A model generated the notes under the pieces. That model saw nothing but the letters and a program-made list of their open reading frames with translations, ran no database searches and was not told the origin of the DNA. 36,382 nucleotides of DNA, taken from JAGNLA01 sp964639885 (GTDB lineage Bacteria > Caldisericota > Caldisericia > JAAYUI01). Positions 30,901 to 36,382 of the stretch are shown here, piece by piece. The translations under genes and the position numbers were made by a program. Location of the stretch: NCBI GenBank assembly GCA_964639885.1, contig CAZXEH010000020.1, positions 1 to 36,382 on the forward strand, written 5' to 3'. Each line of letters starts with the position of its first letter. Within the stretch, counting starts at the first letter, position 1.

Positions 30901-31374
30901 ACCAAGGAAAACTCTTGATCTGGTGCGGTCAGGATACTGCGGTTGTGCGTAGTTGATGCTTTTTACAAACGGCATGTCGGCAAGCTCAACCACTTTGTTG
31001 GCTGGCATCTCTGCATAAAAGCCATTGAGCACATACTGGTATGATGAGCCGATGGTAATATCGGAGGAAATCTTTCTTGTGGCGGCGATAGCTGATCGTT
31101 GTGTTGCTTTGAGCCTGTTGTATGTGAACGAAGCCATGTGGTTGTCTGTACGCATTATTTCAAAGTTGGAGAATGGCTTCATTCCATCGAAAGTGAGAGC
31201 ATCAACGACGGTTCTGCCTTCGAGCTCCACCACTACCGGAATTATATTACTTTTAGAAATGTCCATCTTCATGATTGCGAAATCAATCTTGTCCATGGCA
31301 TGAGTTTTCTTCATTGGAACAAAAACCGAGAAGACGAGCATAGCTACAATAGCAAAAGCGAACGCTTTTTTCAT
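27970..31374 (-). CDS. secreted subtilisin-like protease 3 with PA, FlgD-like, cohesin-like and dockerin-like domains
   Basis: This third and most diverged paralogue has 1,134 residues and is the first in transcription order. The ATG at 31374 follows GGAGGAATGT, so the in-frame ATG four codons earlier is rejected. The signal peptide is MKKAFAFAIVAMLVFSVFVP and the propeptide spans about 28-150. Catalytic residues are Asp185 (TDSGLDYTH), His227 (YHGTCCSG), Asn326 (SQGNTG) and Ser581 (GGTSAAGPFVAG), with a PA insertion at about 385-530. Behind it come Ig-like segments (TPNGDGDND), a FlgD-type WDGKDADGNYILPDGDW, a cohesin-like domain (VGVYVKNATNMKSMQFKI, DGVTGEGWVLNLKFMA) and a dockerin-like domain (DFNHDMKVNEED, DLNYDLKIDMED). 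The His-loop CC pair differs from its sisters. It is divergent from the M1-like peptidase across about 230 bases. Confidence 0.93.
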   Translation of the reverse strand: MKKAFAFAIVAMLVFSVFVPMKKTHAMDKIDFAIMKMDISKSNIIPVVVELEGRTVVDALTFDGMKPFSNFEIMRTDNHMASFTYNRLKATQRSAIAATRKISSDITIGSSYQYVLNGFYAEMPANKVVELADMPFVKSINYAQPQYPDRTRSRVFLGAEKTWNTVVDPQGRAVNGNGILCGITDSGLDYTHIDFGNQSTPIGTKVVISRDLAYKDKDCMEEDKSYHGTCCSGIVAGDGPANVRTKVKELGIAPKAKLAGFKIGLKESESASLSTDGTIASFEYNVTDKIQVSNNSYGAPSGRSFCEGAQNRAVLAGVCVVASQGNTGTPGQYIPIVSGSMASPVNVIGVGALDDRDSARVNILNSPDETINSKNNMAFLGENGKYFPSPSKQTFAVIDCGWGRADDFKGIDVKGKVALIQRGPSPDLGGQFGPPIAFKDKCINAATAGASAMILYNYTPGAVRGMYFDPSKSETPEMFKFIPSIELFDSSVGMALRDALHKDKSYTLGTPTKDQNSINVAIDVTMTGNLATFTSIGPSFRGYLKPDVSAPGEGIHTCIASTSEDAKGRNDVYTESFGGTSAAGPFVAGCAALVRQARPDWNAFEVKRALMNTAQPLRRYSNDYYIPMIGQGQGRVNANLAATSPILFAPASALIIADGGRTNITDPPEELFDTQVVSTLPSDVVGSRIPVKVTNYSEKQMKVSLSFEVNSANPEQFNVSLTTTELTIPPRSKTGVVGSAWFGLDIDLPPGKVKGYLNDIYVWATDKTTNKKWHIGVCVYNNDPTIQGANSTYVSNFEFENTTITPNGDGDNDSLSVKYEVIGGSVEYGSYYSDYLYNLKLYVIDQNSEKWVLIKKEPFLELGPQSFVWDGKDADGNYILPDGDWSLSMTCQAQFIDYNRRMLVNVEDWPGGMFDLGNTSFSIEKSVVPPLPTLYAYVKPTEPGVGQVFEVGVYVKNATNMKSMQFKIKMPGASDVAQYMGYSKGDFMTKDEPLTLFSSEYDKDKEQITVDVQRPLDGVTGEGWVLNLKFMAKEMNYFDIQFSDVNLSMVNDTMKEVKAKAFFKNAEISIFKDAFDVADFNHDMKVNEEDLKILLDCMGSRDGDGKYNWRCDLNYDLKIDMEDYAIFSKSYSKR

Positions 31375-31405
31375 ACATTCCTCCATGATGCTATTATCGG
31401 GTTCA

Positions 31406-31433
31406 ATTTTACACCTATGGTCATGAAATGCAA
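31406..31433 (-). promoter_or_regulatory. candidate promoter of protease gene 3
   Basis: -35 TTGCAT (31433-31428), a 16-base spacer, and -10 TAAAAT (31411-31406). The predicted start near 31399 leaves a leader of about 25 bases. Confidence 0.6.
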
Positions 31434-31557
31434 TCCTTATATAATCCTTAGCTTTTATTAGTGTAACCCAAATCCAAGGAAAGGCGACGATTTGGAGTTT
31501 TTTGTTAATTATTTGACAATATTGGCAATAAAATCTGGGTTAGCCAGAACAAAAAAT

Positions 31558-31586
31558 TTGCCATTTTTGGGAAAATTTGGCATAAT
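31558..31586 (+). promoter_or_regulatory. candidate promoter of the M1-like peptidase gene
   Basis: -35 TTGCCA (31558-31563), a 17-base spacer, and -10 CATAAT (31581-31586). The predicted start near 31593 would place the ribosome-binding site AGGAGG at the very 5' end of the message. That is tight, so an upstream TTGACA (31513-31518) could belong to another promoter. Confidence 0.5.
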
Positions 31587-31602
31587 GGTTTCAGGAGGTC
31601 TT

Positions 31603-34440
31603 ATGCGCAGACTGCTCATTTTCACAACCGTTGTCATCATGATTTGTTCAATGGTGGTCATAACCCGCGACGCACAGGCGCTTCACAGGGTGCCGGTGCT
31701 CATGTCAAAAATGAATGTCAACCTCGAAATTTCACCGGAATCATACGGGTTTTCCGTTAAAGCCGACATCGATCTGACACCTTATGAAGACGTGTTGGAA
31801 TTCGAGCTTGAGCTTGATCCTTCCTACGAAATAACCGCACTGACCCTCGACGACAAACAGGTTCCAGCCTACTTCAGCTATGGAATCATCGACATCTTCA
31901 CACCTGCAAAAGAGGATGAGACCCACAAGCTCCACATCGAGTATGACGGTTACGCCCCAGGCGACCCGAGGCAGATGAATGCTGTATATGTCGGTGAGGA
32001 CATGGCACATTTCGTATACGGTTGGCTCCCGGAAATTCCCGAACAAAACTACTGGCTACCCAAGAACACGACTTTGTCCATAAAAGCCCCGGCAGAATGG
32101 AAAACTTACTGCATCGGCAAGGAAATGTCGTCATCAAACGGCACGACAACCTACAAACTCGACTATCAGAGCCAGTACCTCACCTGTGGAGCCGGGCCAT
32201 ACAAAACCGTTGATGGCTTTTACAACGCAACTCCGATAAAGGTCTATTTCTTCCAGAACCACATCCAGCTTGGCAAGCAATATGTTGAAGAAATCCAAGC
32301 AATAATCGAACACCACGAAAAATATCTTGGGCTGTTCCCACAAACCAGATATCAGCTCGTTGAGGTCAGCGATTACATCAACGGTGGCATGGGGCCGGCC
32401 GGAATGACTCTCATCTATTCGTCATCGCTCAACCAGCCACTGGAAGGAAGGCAGAGAAATCTTCTTGCCCACGAGATCGGTCACTGCTGGACTCCAGGAA
32501 CCATCCTCACTTATATGGGCAACGACAACTCGGCTGTGTTGACAACTGAATGCCTCGTATCCTACATTTCATACCTCTACAACGAATCGGTTGAAGGCCG
32601 CTACAAGATGATCGAGATGATGACCCAGGACATCGGCAACTATTTCTCCTACATCGACCGAAACGGCGACACGCCACTGCTTTATCTTACAAACGCCAAC
32701 TCTGACATCAGAACCCACATCGCCTACAACAAAGGCCCCTGGATCTATCACATGCTCAGATATTTCCTCGATGATTCAAAGTTCACGTCCCTTATATCCG
32801 GGTTTGTCGACACCTACAAAGGCAAGCGGGCAGACGCCTACGATTTCTGGGATTACTGCGTGGAAAATTTCGGCGAGGACATCCCCGACAATTTCTTCCT
32901 TGACTGGCTTGCACGAGCTTCCCATCTTGATGTCTGGGTGTCAGGCATGAAGGAGACCCACAACGATGACGGCACGTATTCAACCGACATTTCGTTTGGT
33001 GCAAGGGGCGGTGCAACCTGGGTCGACATTGAAGCAGACATCTACTACAAGGAAGACGGCGAGGATACATCCAAGCGTGTAATAATCAACGATTATACCG
33101 AGACCGTTGAAACACCCTCGCCAATAACCGACATTGTTATCGATCCAAGGGTATGGTTCCCGTCAAGGTCAAACCTTCCGCCAACCGGCCCTCTCTCAGA
33201 CTGCATCAATCGTGGTCGGTACTCGATTGTTGTCTACGGCACACAGGGCGGAGACATGGCTCAGATAATGGTTTCAAAATACTGGGCAAGGCTTTTCTAC
33301 CGTTATATCCAATCCACAAACTCGTACGGCGTTGACCTTCTTCCAGACACGGATGTGTCTGACGAAATGCTGGCTCAGGCTGACGTCTACCTGTTTGGTG
33401 ATCCATCCGTGAATTCTGTCACAGCCGACATTTCCGACTGCTTCCCTGTTCAGTTCGGCGACGGAAGGTTCTCTGTCGGTGGCCAGACATTCTCAAAACC
33501 TGACGAAGGCATCATCTATTGCTACATCAACAAATGCTACAACACCTCAAAATATCTGACGGTTTTTGCAGGAAACAGCGCCAACGCCCTTGATGGCTGC
33601 CTGATGGTGGATTTTGAAAGCATGGGGAGTGATTATGTAGTTTACAACGAGCTTTCCAAGGACAGCAGACGCGACTCCTATCTTGCAAGGGGTGTTTTTG
33701 GAAAGGCAGACTTCGCTTGGAAGGACACGAGCCTGCCAAACCTCGACATAGACAGCATTGCTCCTCAATCGGGCAATATCTTCAAAATCAACGGGATAGC
33801 ACCGGGTGCAAAATATGTACGTGTCGGTGATGAAGCGATCCACGTTGAAACTGACGCTTCCTTCAAGGGCATGTTCGAGCTTGACCCACAACAGCTGACC
33901 ATAAACATCGAGGCTTTCTCGGATGATTGGTCGTCAATCCACTACAACTTCAACCGCTTCCTGCTCTCCCCTGAAATAGCCATCAACCTCAAAACCCAGT
34001 CCTCGGCGGTGACGGTCAACAAACTCGACGTGTCCGACTGGATCAGCCAGCCTGTAAAAGTTGCGTTCAAATCTCCATTTATCAGCGCATCAGACATGGC
34101 GACGCTGCTTTGGATGTCAGGCGGAACCTGCTCAACCTATGGAGATGAAGGCAACACCTACATCATGCTGGCATTCGGAGACAAAAAGGTTCTTCTCACC
34201 GAAGGTCAGTCGATAGCCTTTGTTGATGGCCAGCCCGTAGCCATTGACAAGGCAAACGCTTTGGTCAGTCCAACATATTTTGGTGAGCTGTACGTTCCAG
34301 TCTCGGTGGTTGCGATGCTTGGCGCCAAATATTCCTACAACACGAAAAACGGCGACATCTGGATCAAATTCAAGACAGGAGCTAACCCGAGTGTAAACAA
34401 CAAGATAAACACGCTGAAGCTTGAAAGGTGTCGGCTTTAA
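31603..34440 (+). CDS. secreted M1-like (gluzincin) metallopeptidase with a C-terminal CuAO-N-like domain
   Basis: This is a zinc peptidase of 945 residues, secreted by a signal peptide (MRRLLIFTTVVIMICSMVVI). An N-terminal beta domain (about 30-205) precedes a catalytic domain with HEIGH (290-294), a third ligand candidate Glu316 (TTECLVSYISYLY) and a catalytic Tyr candidate Tyr375 (YNKGPWIYHMLRY), the order seen in M1 and M61 peptidases. Two points are odd. There are 21 residues between the second His and Glu instead of the usual 18, and the exopeptidase GxMEN motif is replaced by GGMGPAG, which argues against classical aminopeptidase activity. The C-terminal 75 residues (LLTEGQSIAFVDGQPV, YVPVSVVAMLGAKYSYN, DIWIKF) look like a CuAO-N domain, also found in the PQQ protein. 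The start at 31603 follows AGGAGGTCTT. The upstream frame to 31492 is rejected. It is the only plus-strand gene before 35805, and I see no plus-strand terminator after it. Confidence 0.88.
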   Translation: MRRLLIFTTVVIMICSMVVITRDAQALHRVPVLMSKMNVNLEISPESYGFSVKADIDLTPYEDVLEFELELDPSYEITALTLDDKQVPAYFSYGIIDIFTPAKEDETHKLHIEYDGYAPGDPRQMNAVYVGEDMAHFVYGWLPEIPEQNYWLPKNTTLSIKAPAEWKTYCIGKEMSSSNGTTTYKLDYQSQYLTCGAGPYKTVDGFYNATPIKVYFFQNHIQLGKQYVEEIQAIIEHHEKYLGLFPQTRYQLVEVSDYINGGMGPAGMTLIYSSSLNQPLEGRQRNLLAHEIGHCWTPGTILTYMGNDNSAVLTTECLVSYISYLYNESVEGRYKMIEMMTQDIGNYFSYIDRNGDTPLLYLTNANSDIRTHIAYNKGPWIYHMLRYFLDDSKFTSLISGFVDTYKGKRADAYDFWDYCVENFGEDIPDNFFLDWLARASHLDVWVSGMKETHNDDGTYSTDISFGARGGATWVDIEADIYYKEDGEDTSKRVIINDYTETVETPSPITDIVIDPRVWFPSRSNLPPTGPLSDCINRGRYSIVVYGTQGGDMAQIMVSKYWARLFYRYIQSTNSYGVDLLPDTDVSDEMLAQADVYLFGDPSVNSVTADISDCFPVQFGDGRFSVGGQTFSKPDEGIIYCYINKCYNTSKYLTVFAGNSANALDGCLMVDFESMGSDYVVYNELSKDSRRDSYLARGVFGKADFAWKDTSLPNLDIDSIAPQSGNIFKINGIAPGAKYVRVGDEAIHVETDASFKGMFELDPQQLTINIEAFSDDWSSIHYNFNRFLLSPEIAINLKTQSSAVTVNKLDVSDWISQPVKVAFKSPFISASDMATLLWMSGGTCSTYGDEGNTYIMLAFGDKKVLLTEGQSIAFVDGQPVAIDKANALVSPTYFGELYVPVSVVAMLGAKYSYNTKNGDIWIKFKTGANPSVNNKINTLKLERCRL

Positions 34441-34443
34441 AAA

Positions 34444-34560
34444 TCAGTGTTTTTTGATAGTGAGCTTGGTTACTCCTGAGCTGGCCATTATTTCAACCTC
34501 ACCACCAATCGGGAAAGTGAACTTTGGATCAGCGTGACCGAAGTTTCTGCAGGAAAATAA
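34444..34560 (-). pseudogene. C-terminal gene fragment of unknown origin
   Basis: The minus strand encodes a protein-like tail (SCRNFGHADPKFTFPIGG, then EVEIMASSGVTKLTIKKH) ending in TGA at 34446-34444. There is no start codon or ribosome-binding site before it. The frame continues through the terminator hairpin back to the stop of the 34606-35679 gene. It reads like the end of a real protein whose 5' part is gone. I do not recognise the family. Chance cannot be excluded for so short a piece. Confidence 0.35.
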
Positions 34561-34586
34561 ATAACCCCCGATGTTAAATCGGGGGT
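34550..34586 (-). terminator. terminator of the DUF5666-repeat gene
   Basis: The perfect 9-bp stem ACCCCCGAT/ATCGGGGGT (34564-34586, 5-base loop) is followed on the minus strand by TATTTATTTTCC. It lies 20 bases after the stop at 34606. Confidence 0.85.
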
Positions 34587-34605
34587 CGGCTGGGAACGCT
34601 GTTTT

Positions 34606-35679
34606 TCAGGGCTTCTTTGGCAGTTTGCCATCGAGGCTGACAAGGATTGCGTTCAAGGTGTCACCATCGATTTTCCCAACAACAGCGATGGTTGCGCCAT
34701 CGGTCAGTTCCTGTGGGGTTTTTGGCTCTTTGCCAAGGAAAAATCTGGTTTTGTCCGACCAGACAACCTTCACGGTCTTGCCGTCCTCGGCTGACAAAAT
34801 GAACGAGCCTGCGTCACGATCAATATCGCTGACAACGCCTAAAACAGGCTTTGGACCTTCGTTTTTCTCGGGTTTGCCAATCATGATCGCCTGAGCCTCA
34901 ATTGTTCCTGCGTCCTTGTCAACCTTGCCAAGAACCGAGACAGTGTCGCCATCCTTAATGTCAGCAAATGTCTTGTCTTTTGGCATGAACTTTGTGTTTT
35001 CGTTGACTGTCACCAGCAGAACACCTTTTTTTGTCGTGAGTGTGAAAGTGTTTGTCTGCGAGTTTATGTTTGAAGCCTTGCCAACCACCGGTTCAGGCTT
35101 TGGCTCCTGCTTTTCCTTCTTGCCCCAAAGAATTACAATGGCTGTAACTTCCTTTGTTTCTTTGTCCAACGATCCGGTGATGGTGAGCTCAAGATTTGCC
35201 ACGATGTCAGCGAAGGATTTTTGGCCTTCTTTTGAAACATACCTGGTTTTTTCGTTGATAACGACTTTCACCCCACCCTTGTCGTTTGTGAATGTGAACG
35301 AGTTGTCGCCTACATCTTTCACGGAACCTACAGCCATGAAGTTTGGTTTTGGCGCATCTGGCGGTGGTTCAATTGTTCCTGAAGCAACAATGATTGCATC
35401 GATGGTCTTTGCCTTTTTGTCAACCTTGCCAATGACGTTGAGCTCAGCATCTGCCTGCACAATTCCGAAATCTGCCTGCTTCATGTCTGAAAGGAATTTG
35501 GTTTTTTCAAAAGTTATGACCGTGAAAAGCTCATCTTCAACCTTCATTTCAAAAGTTTTGTCAGTGTCATTGACCGAAGAGACAATTCCTTTGACTGGAG
35601 CTGGTTTTTCAAGACCCATTGCAACGGTTGTCCCTGCAATCATGAGCAAAACAACCGAGAGTGTTATCATTTTCTTCAT
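34606..35679 (-). CDS. secreted protein with four DUF5666-like repeats
   Basis: The 357 residues consist of a signal peptide (MKKMITLSVVLLMIAGTTVA) and four tandem beta-barrel-like units of about 75-80 residues (about 27-100, 115-185, 195-270, 275-355). Each unit runs from a V-x-G-x-V-S/K-x-V/I start, through a T-F-x-(F/L/M)-x segment and a V-x-x-x-T-(K/R)-F/Y core, to an ending such as VLGKVDKDAGTIEAQAI or VVGKIDGDTLNAILV. This matches the general look of DUF5666 and OB-fold-like domains, whose function is unknown. Pro-rich linkers separate the units. The ATG at 35679 has AAAGGAGG upstream. Related single-unit sequence occurs in the membrane protein at 13315-13920. It is divergent from the SIMPL gene across 125 bases. 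A role in binding metal or polymer in the envelope is speculation. Confidence 0.85.
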   Translation of the reverse strand: MKKMITLSVVLLMIAGTTVAMGLEKPAPVKGIVSSVNDTDKTFEMKVEDELFTVITFEKTKFLSDMKQADFGIVQADAELNVIGKVDKKAKTIDAIIVASGTIEPPPDAPKPNFMAVGSVKDVGDNSFTFTNDKGGVKVVINEKTRYVSKEGQKSFADIVANLELTITGSLDKETKEVTAIVILWGKKEKQEPKPEPVVGKASNINSQTNTFTLTTKKGVLLVTVNENTKFMPKDKTFADIKDGDTVSVLGKVDKDAGTIEAQAIMIGKPEKNEGPKPVLGVVSDIDRDAGSFILSAEDGKTVKVVWSDKTRFFLGKEPKTPQELTDGATIAVVGKIDGDTLNAILVSLDGKLPKKP

Positions 35680-35750
35680 CTTGTGCCTCCTTTTCCTCTT
35701 TCAAACTTTGTTTCCATCTATTACGATCGTTGATGGTTAAAAGTCAGATG

Positions 35751-35767
35751 AACCCCGTTTGGGGGTT
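35751..35767. promoter_or_regulatory. GC-rich hairpin between the divergent DUF5666 and SIMPL genes
   Basis: The stem AACCCC/GGGGTT with loop GTTTG has no T tract on either side, so it is not a terminator. It lies midway between the two divergent starts and may be an operator or leader structure. No confident promoter hexamers were found for either gene. Confidence 0.35.
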
Positions 35768-35804
35768 GCAGTGTAATGAAGGTGGTTATCGAAGGAGGTA
35801 ACAA

Positions 35805-36382
35805 ATGAAAAAGAACGTAAAGATCGCAACCGTGGCAATCATGATCCTTGCAGTGGCCGTCGGGGCATTCACTCTTTTTGGAAAGGCAAGCGCTGCTGAT
35901 CCTGCTGACCCAAAAAATGAACTCACAGTCACCGGCATGGGCCTGATTAAAGTGTCAGCCGACAAATTCTCTGTTGTCATGACTCTCCAGACCCTTGACA
36001 AGTCAGCAAGGGAAGCCCAGCAGCAGAACGACAAGAAGGCCAACGCCCTAATCGACGCACTTACAAAAGCGGGAGTTGCAAGGAAAGACCTTGTGACATC
36101 GGACTACAGCCTCTATCCACACTACACATGGGATCCAAGAAACAACACCAACGAGCTTGACGGCTACACGGCCAACTACAGCCTCAAAGTGACAGTCTAC
36201 GATCTCAAGAAGATGGGCGAGATCATTGACCTTGGTACAAGCAACGGCGTCAACAACATCGGTGGAATCAGCTACGAAGCAAAGACTCTTGACAGCGTCA
36301 GGCAGGAAGCGCTCAAGCTGGCAATGAGGGACGCAAAGACCAAAGCAACAGTCGCCCTCTCAGAGTACGGAAGAAAAGTCAC
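35805..36382 (+). CDS. SIMPL (DUF541) domain protein, partial (runs off the right edge)
   Basis: This is an exported protein of the SIMPL/DUF541 family, known in bacteria as an oxidative-stress-related or surface-associated periplasmic protein (YggE type). The ATG at 35805 follows GAAGGAGGTAACAA, an excellent ribosome-binding site. The signal peptide is MKKNVKIATVAIMILAVAVG followed by an ASA-type cleavage site. The domain begins at ELTVTGMGLIKVSADKFSVV, with the helical DKSAREAQQQNDKKANALID segment, the ARKDLVTSDYSLYPHY strand, and a second half with ALKLAMRDAKTKATVAL. These are the typical SIMPL markers. About 192 residues are visible and the remainder lies beyond the window. It is divergent from the DUF5666-repeat gene, so the two may share regulation. 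Confidence 0.88.
   Translation, partial: MKKNVKIATVAIMILAVAVGAFTLFGKASAADPADPKNELTVTGMGLIKVSADKFSVVMTLQTLDKSAREAQQQNDKKANALIDALTKAGVARKDLVTSDYSLYPHYTWDPRNNTNELDGYTANYSLKVTVYDLKKMGEIIDLGTSNGVNNIGGISYEAKTLDSVRQEALKLAMRDAKTKATVALSEYGRKV

Noticed and set aside
20967..34440. Protease cluster as a genomic island or phage cargo
   Set aside because: No integrase, transposase, terminal repeats or tRNA at its borders. Composition by eye is like the flanking genes.
34444..34608. Possible TGA readthrough from the DUF5666 gene into the tail fragment
   Set aside because: TGA serves as a normal stop at many other genes here (for example all the ATGA overlaps), and a terminator hairpin lies between.
35786..36043. 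Minus-strand frame of 85 codons at the right end
   Set aside because: It is antisense to the SIMPL gene, which has a strong ribosome-binding site, a signal peptide and family motifs.
1..36382. CRISPR array or cas genes
   Set aside because: I found no set of regularly spaced repeats, and no Cas-like protein is encoded.

Overview
This window looks like a metagenome-type scaffold from an uncultivated bacterium. It has one 100-N assembly gap and a moderate base composition (by eye somewhat under half G+C). It has bacterial-type genes packed with ATGA overlaps, Shine-Dalgarno sites of the AGGAGG type, sigma70-like promoters and a sigma54-activator response regulator. Several secreted proteins carry copper-amine-oxidase-N-like (CuAO-N), cohesin-like, dockerin-like, PQQ-propeller and DUF5666-like modules. 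I cannot place it in a phylum from sequence alone. No phage, IS element, CRISPR array or rRNA was seen.

Layout, left to right. (1) 1-1754: the start of a secreted protein that runs off the left edge, then an NtrC-type response regulator interrupted by the gap, both on the minus strand from one clear promoter. (2) 1755-2427: AT-rich non-coding DNA with inverted repeats. (3) 2428-8072: a tightly overlapped minus-strand fatty-acid operon (small membrane protein, fabZ, fabH, fabG, acpP, fabF, accD, accA) ending in a terminator. fabD, an enoyl-ACP reductase and accB/accC are absent here. (4) 8179-9096: an EamA/DMT-type transporter. (5) 9097-10040: repeat-rich non-coding DNA, a 42-bp duplication of the 3' half of a tRNA gene, then tRNA-Glu(CUC) and tRNA-Gln(CUG) from one promoter. 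(6) 10037-11904: two adjacent lipoproteins of unknown function. (7) 12014-13983: a membrane polyferredoxin (NapH-like) with a partner membrane protein, bounded by a promoter and a terminator. (8) 14058-20937: one long minus-strand operon of dockerin-only protein, tilS, hpt, ftsH, lipM-like and a PQQ-propeller/cohesin-like/CuAO-N secreted protein. (9) 20967-31433: three paralogous secreted subtilases of about 1,120-1,134 residues in tandem, each with its own terminator and candidate promoter, and each ending in a cohesin-like plus a dockerin-like domain. (10) 31558-34440: a divergent secreted M1-like metallopeptidase with a C-terminal CuAO-N-like domain. (11) 34444-36382: a gene remnant, a four-repeat DUF5666-like secreted protein, and divergently a SIMPL-domain protein that runs off the right edge.

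The most interesting part is 14.1-34.4 kb. Three large extracellular proteases with intact Asp/His/Ser triads, a divergent metallopeptidase, a stand-alone dockerin and a secreted cohesin-like scaffold-type protein lie next to one another. Cohesin-dockerin pairing is best known from cellulosomes. Here the same kinds of module sit on peptidases and not on glycosidases, which suggests a protease-based extracellular or cell-surface assembly. That is an inference from domain signatures read by eye. The dockerin-only gene appears frameshifted, because its promoter and signal peptide lie in a different frame from its body.
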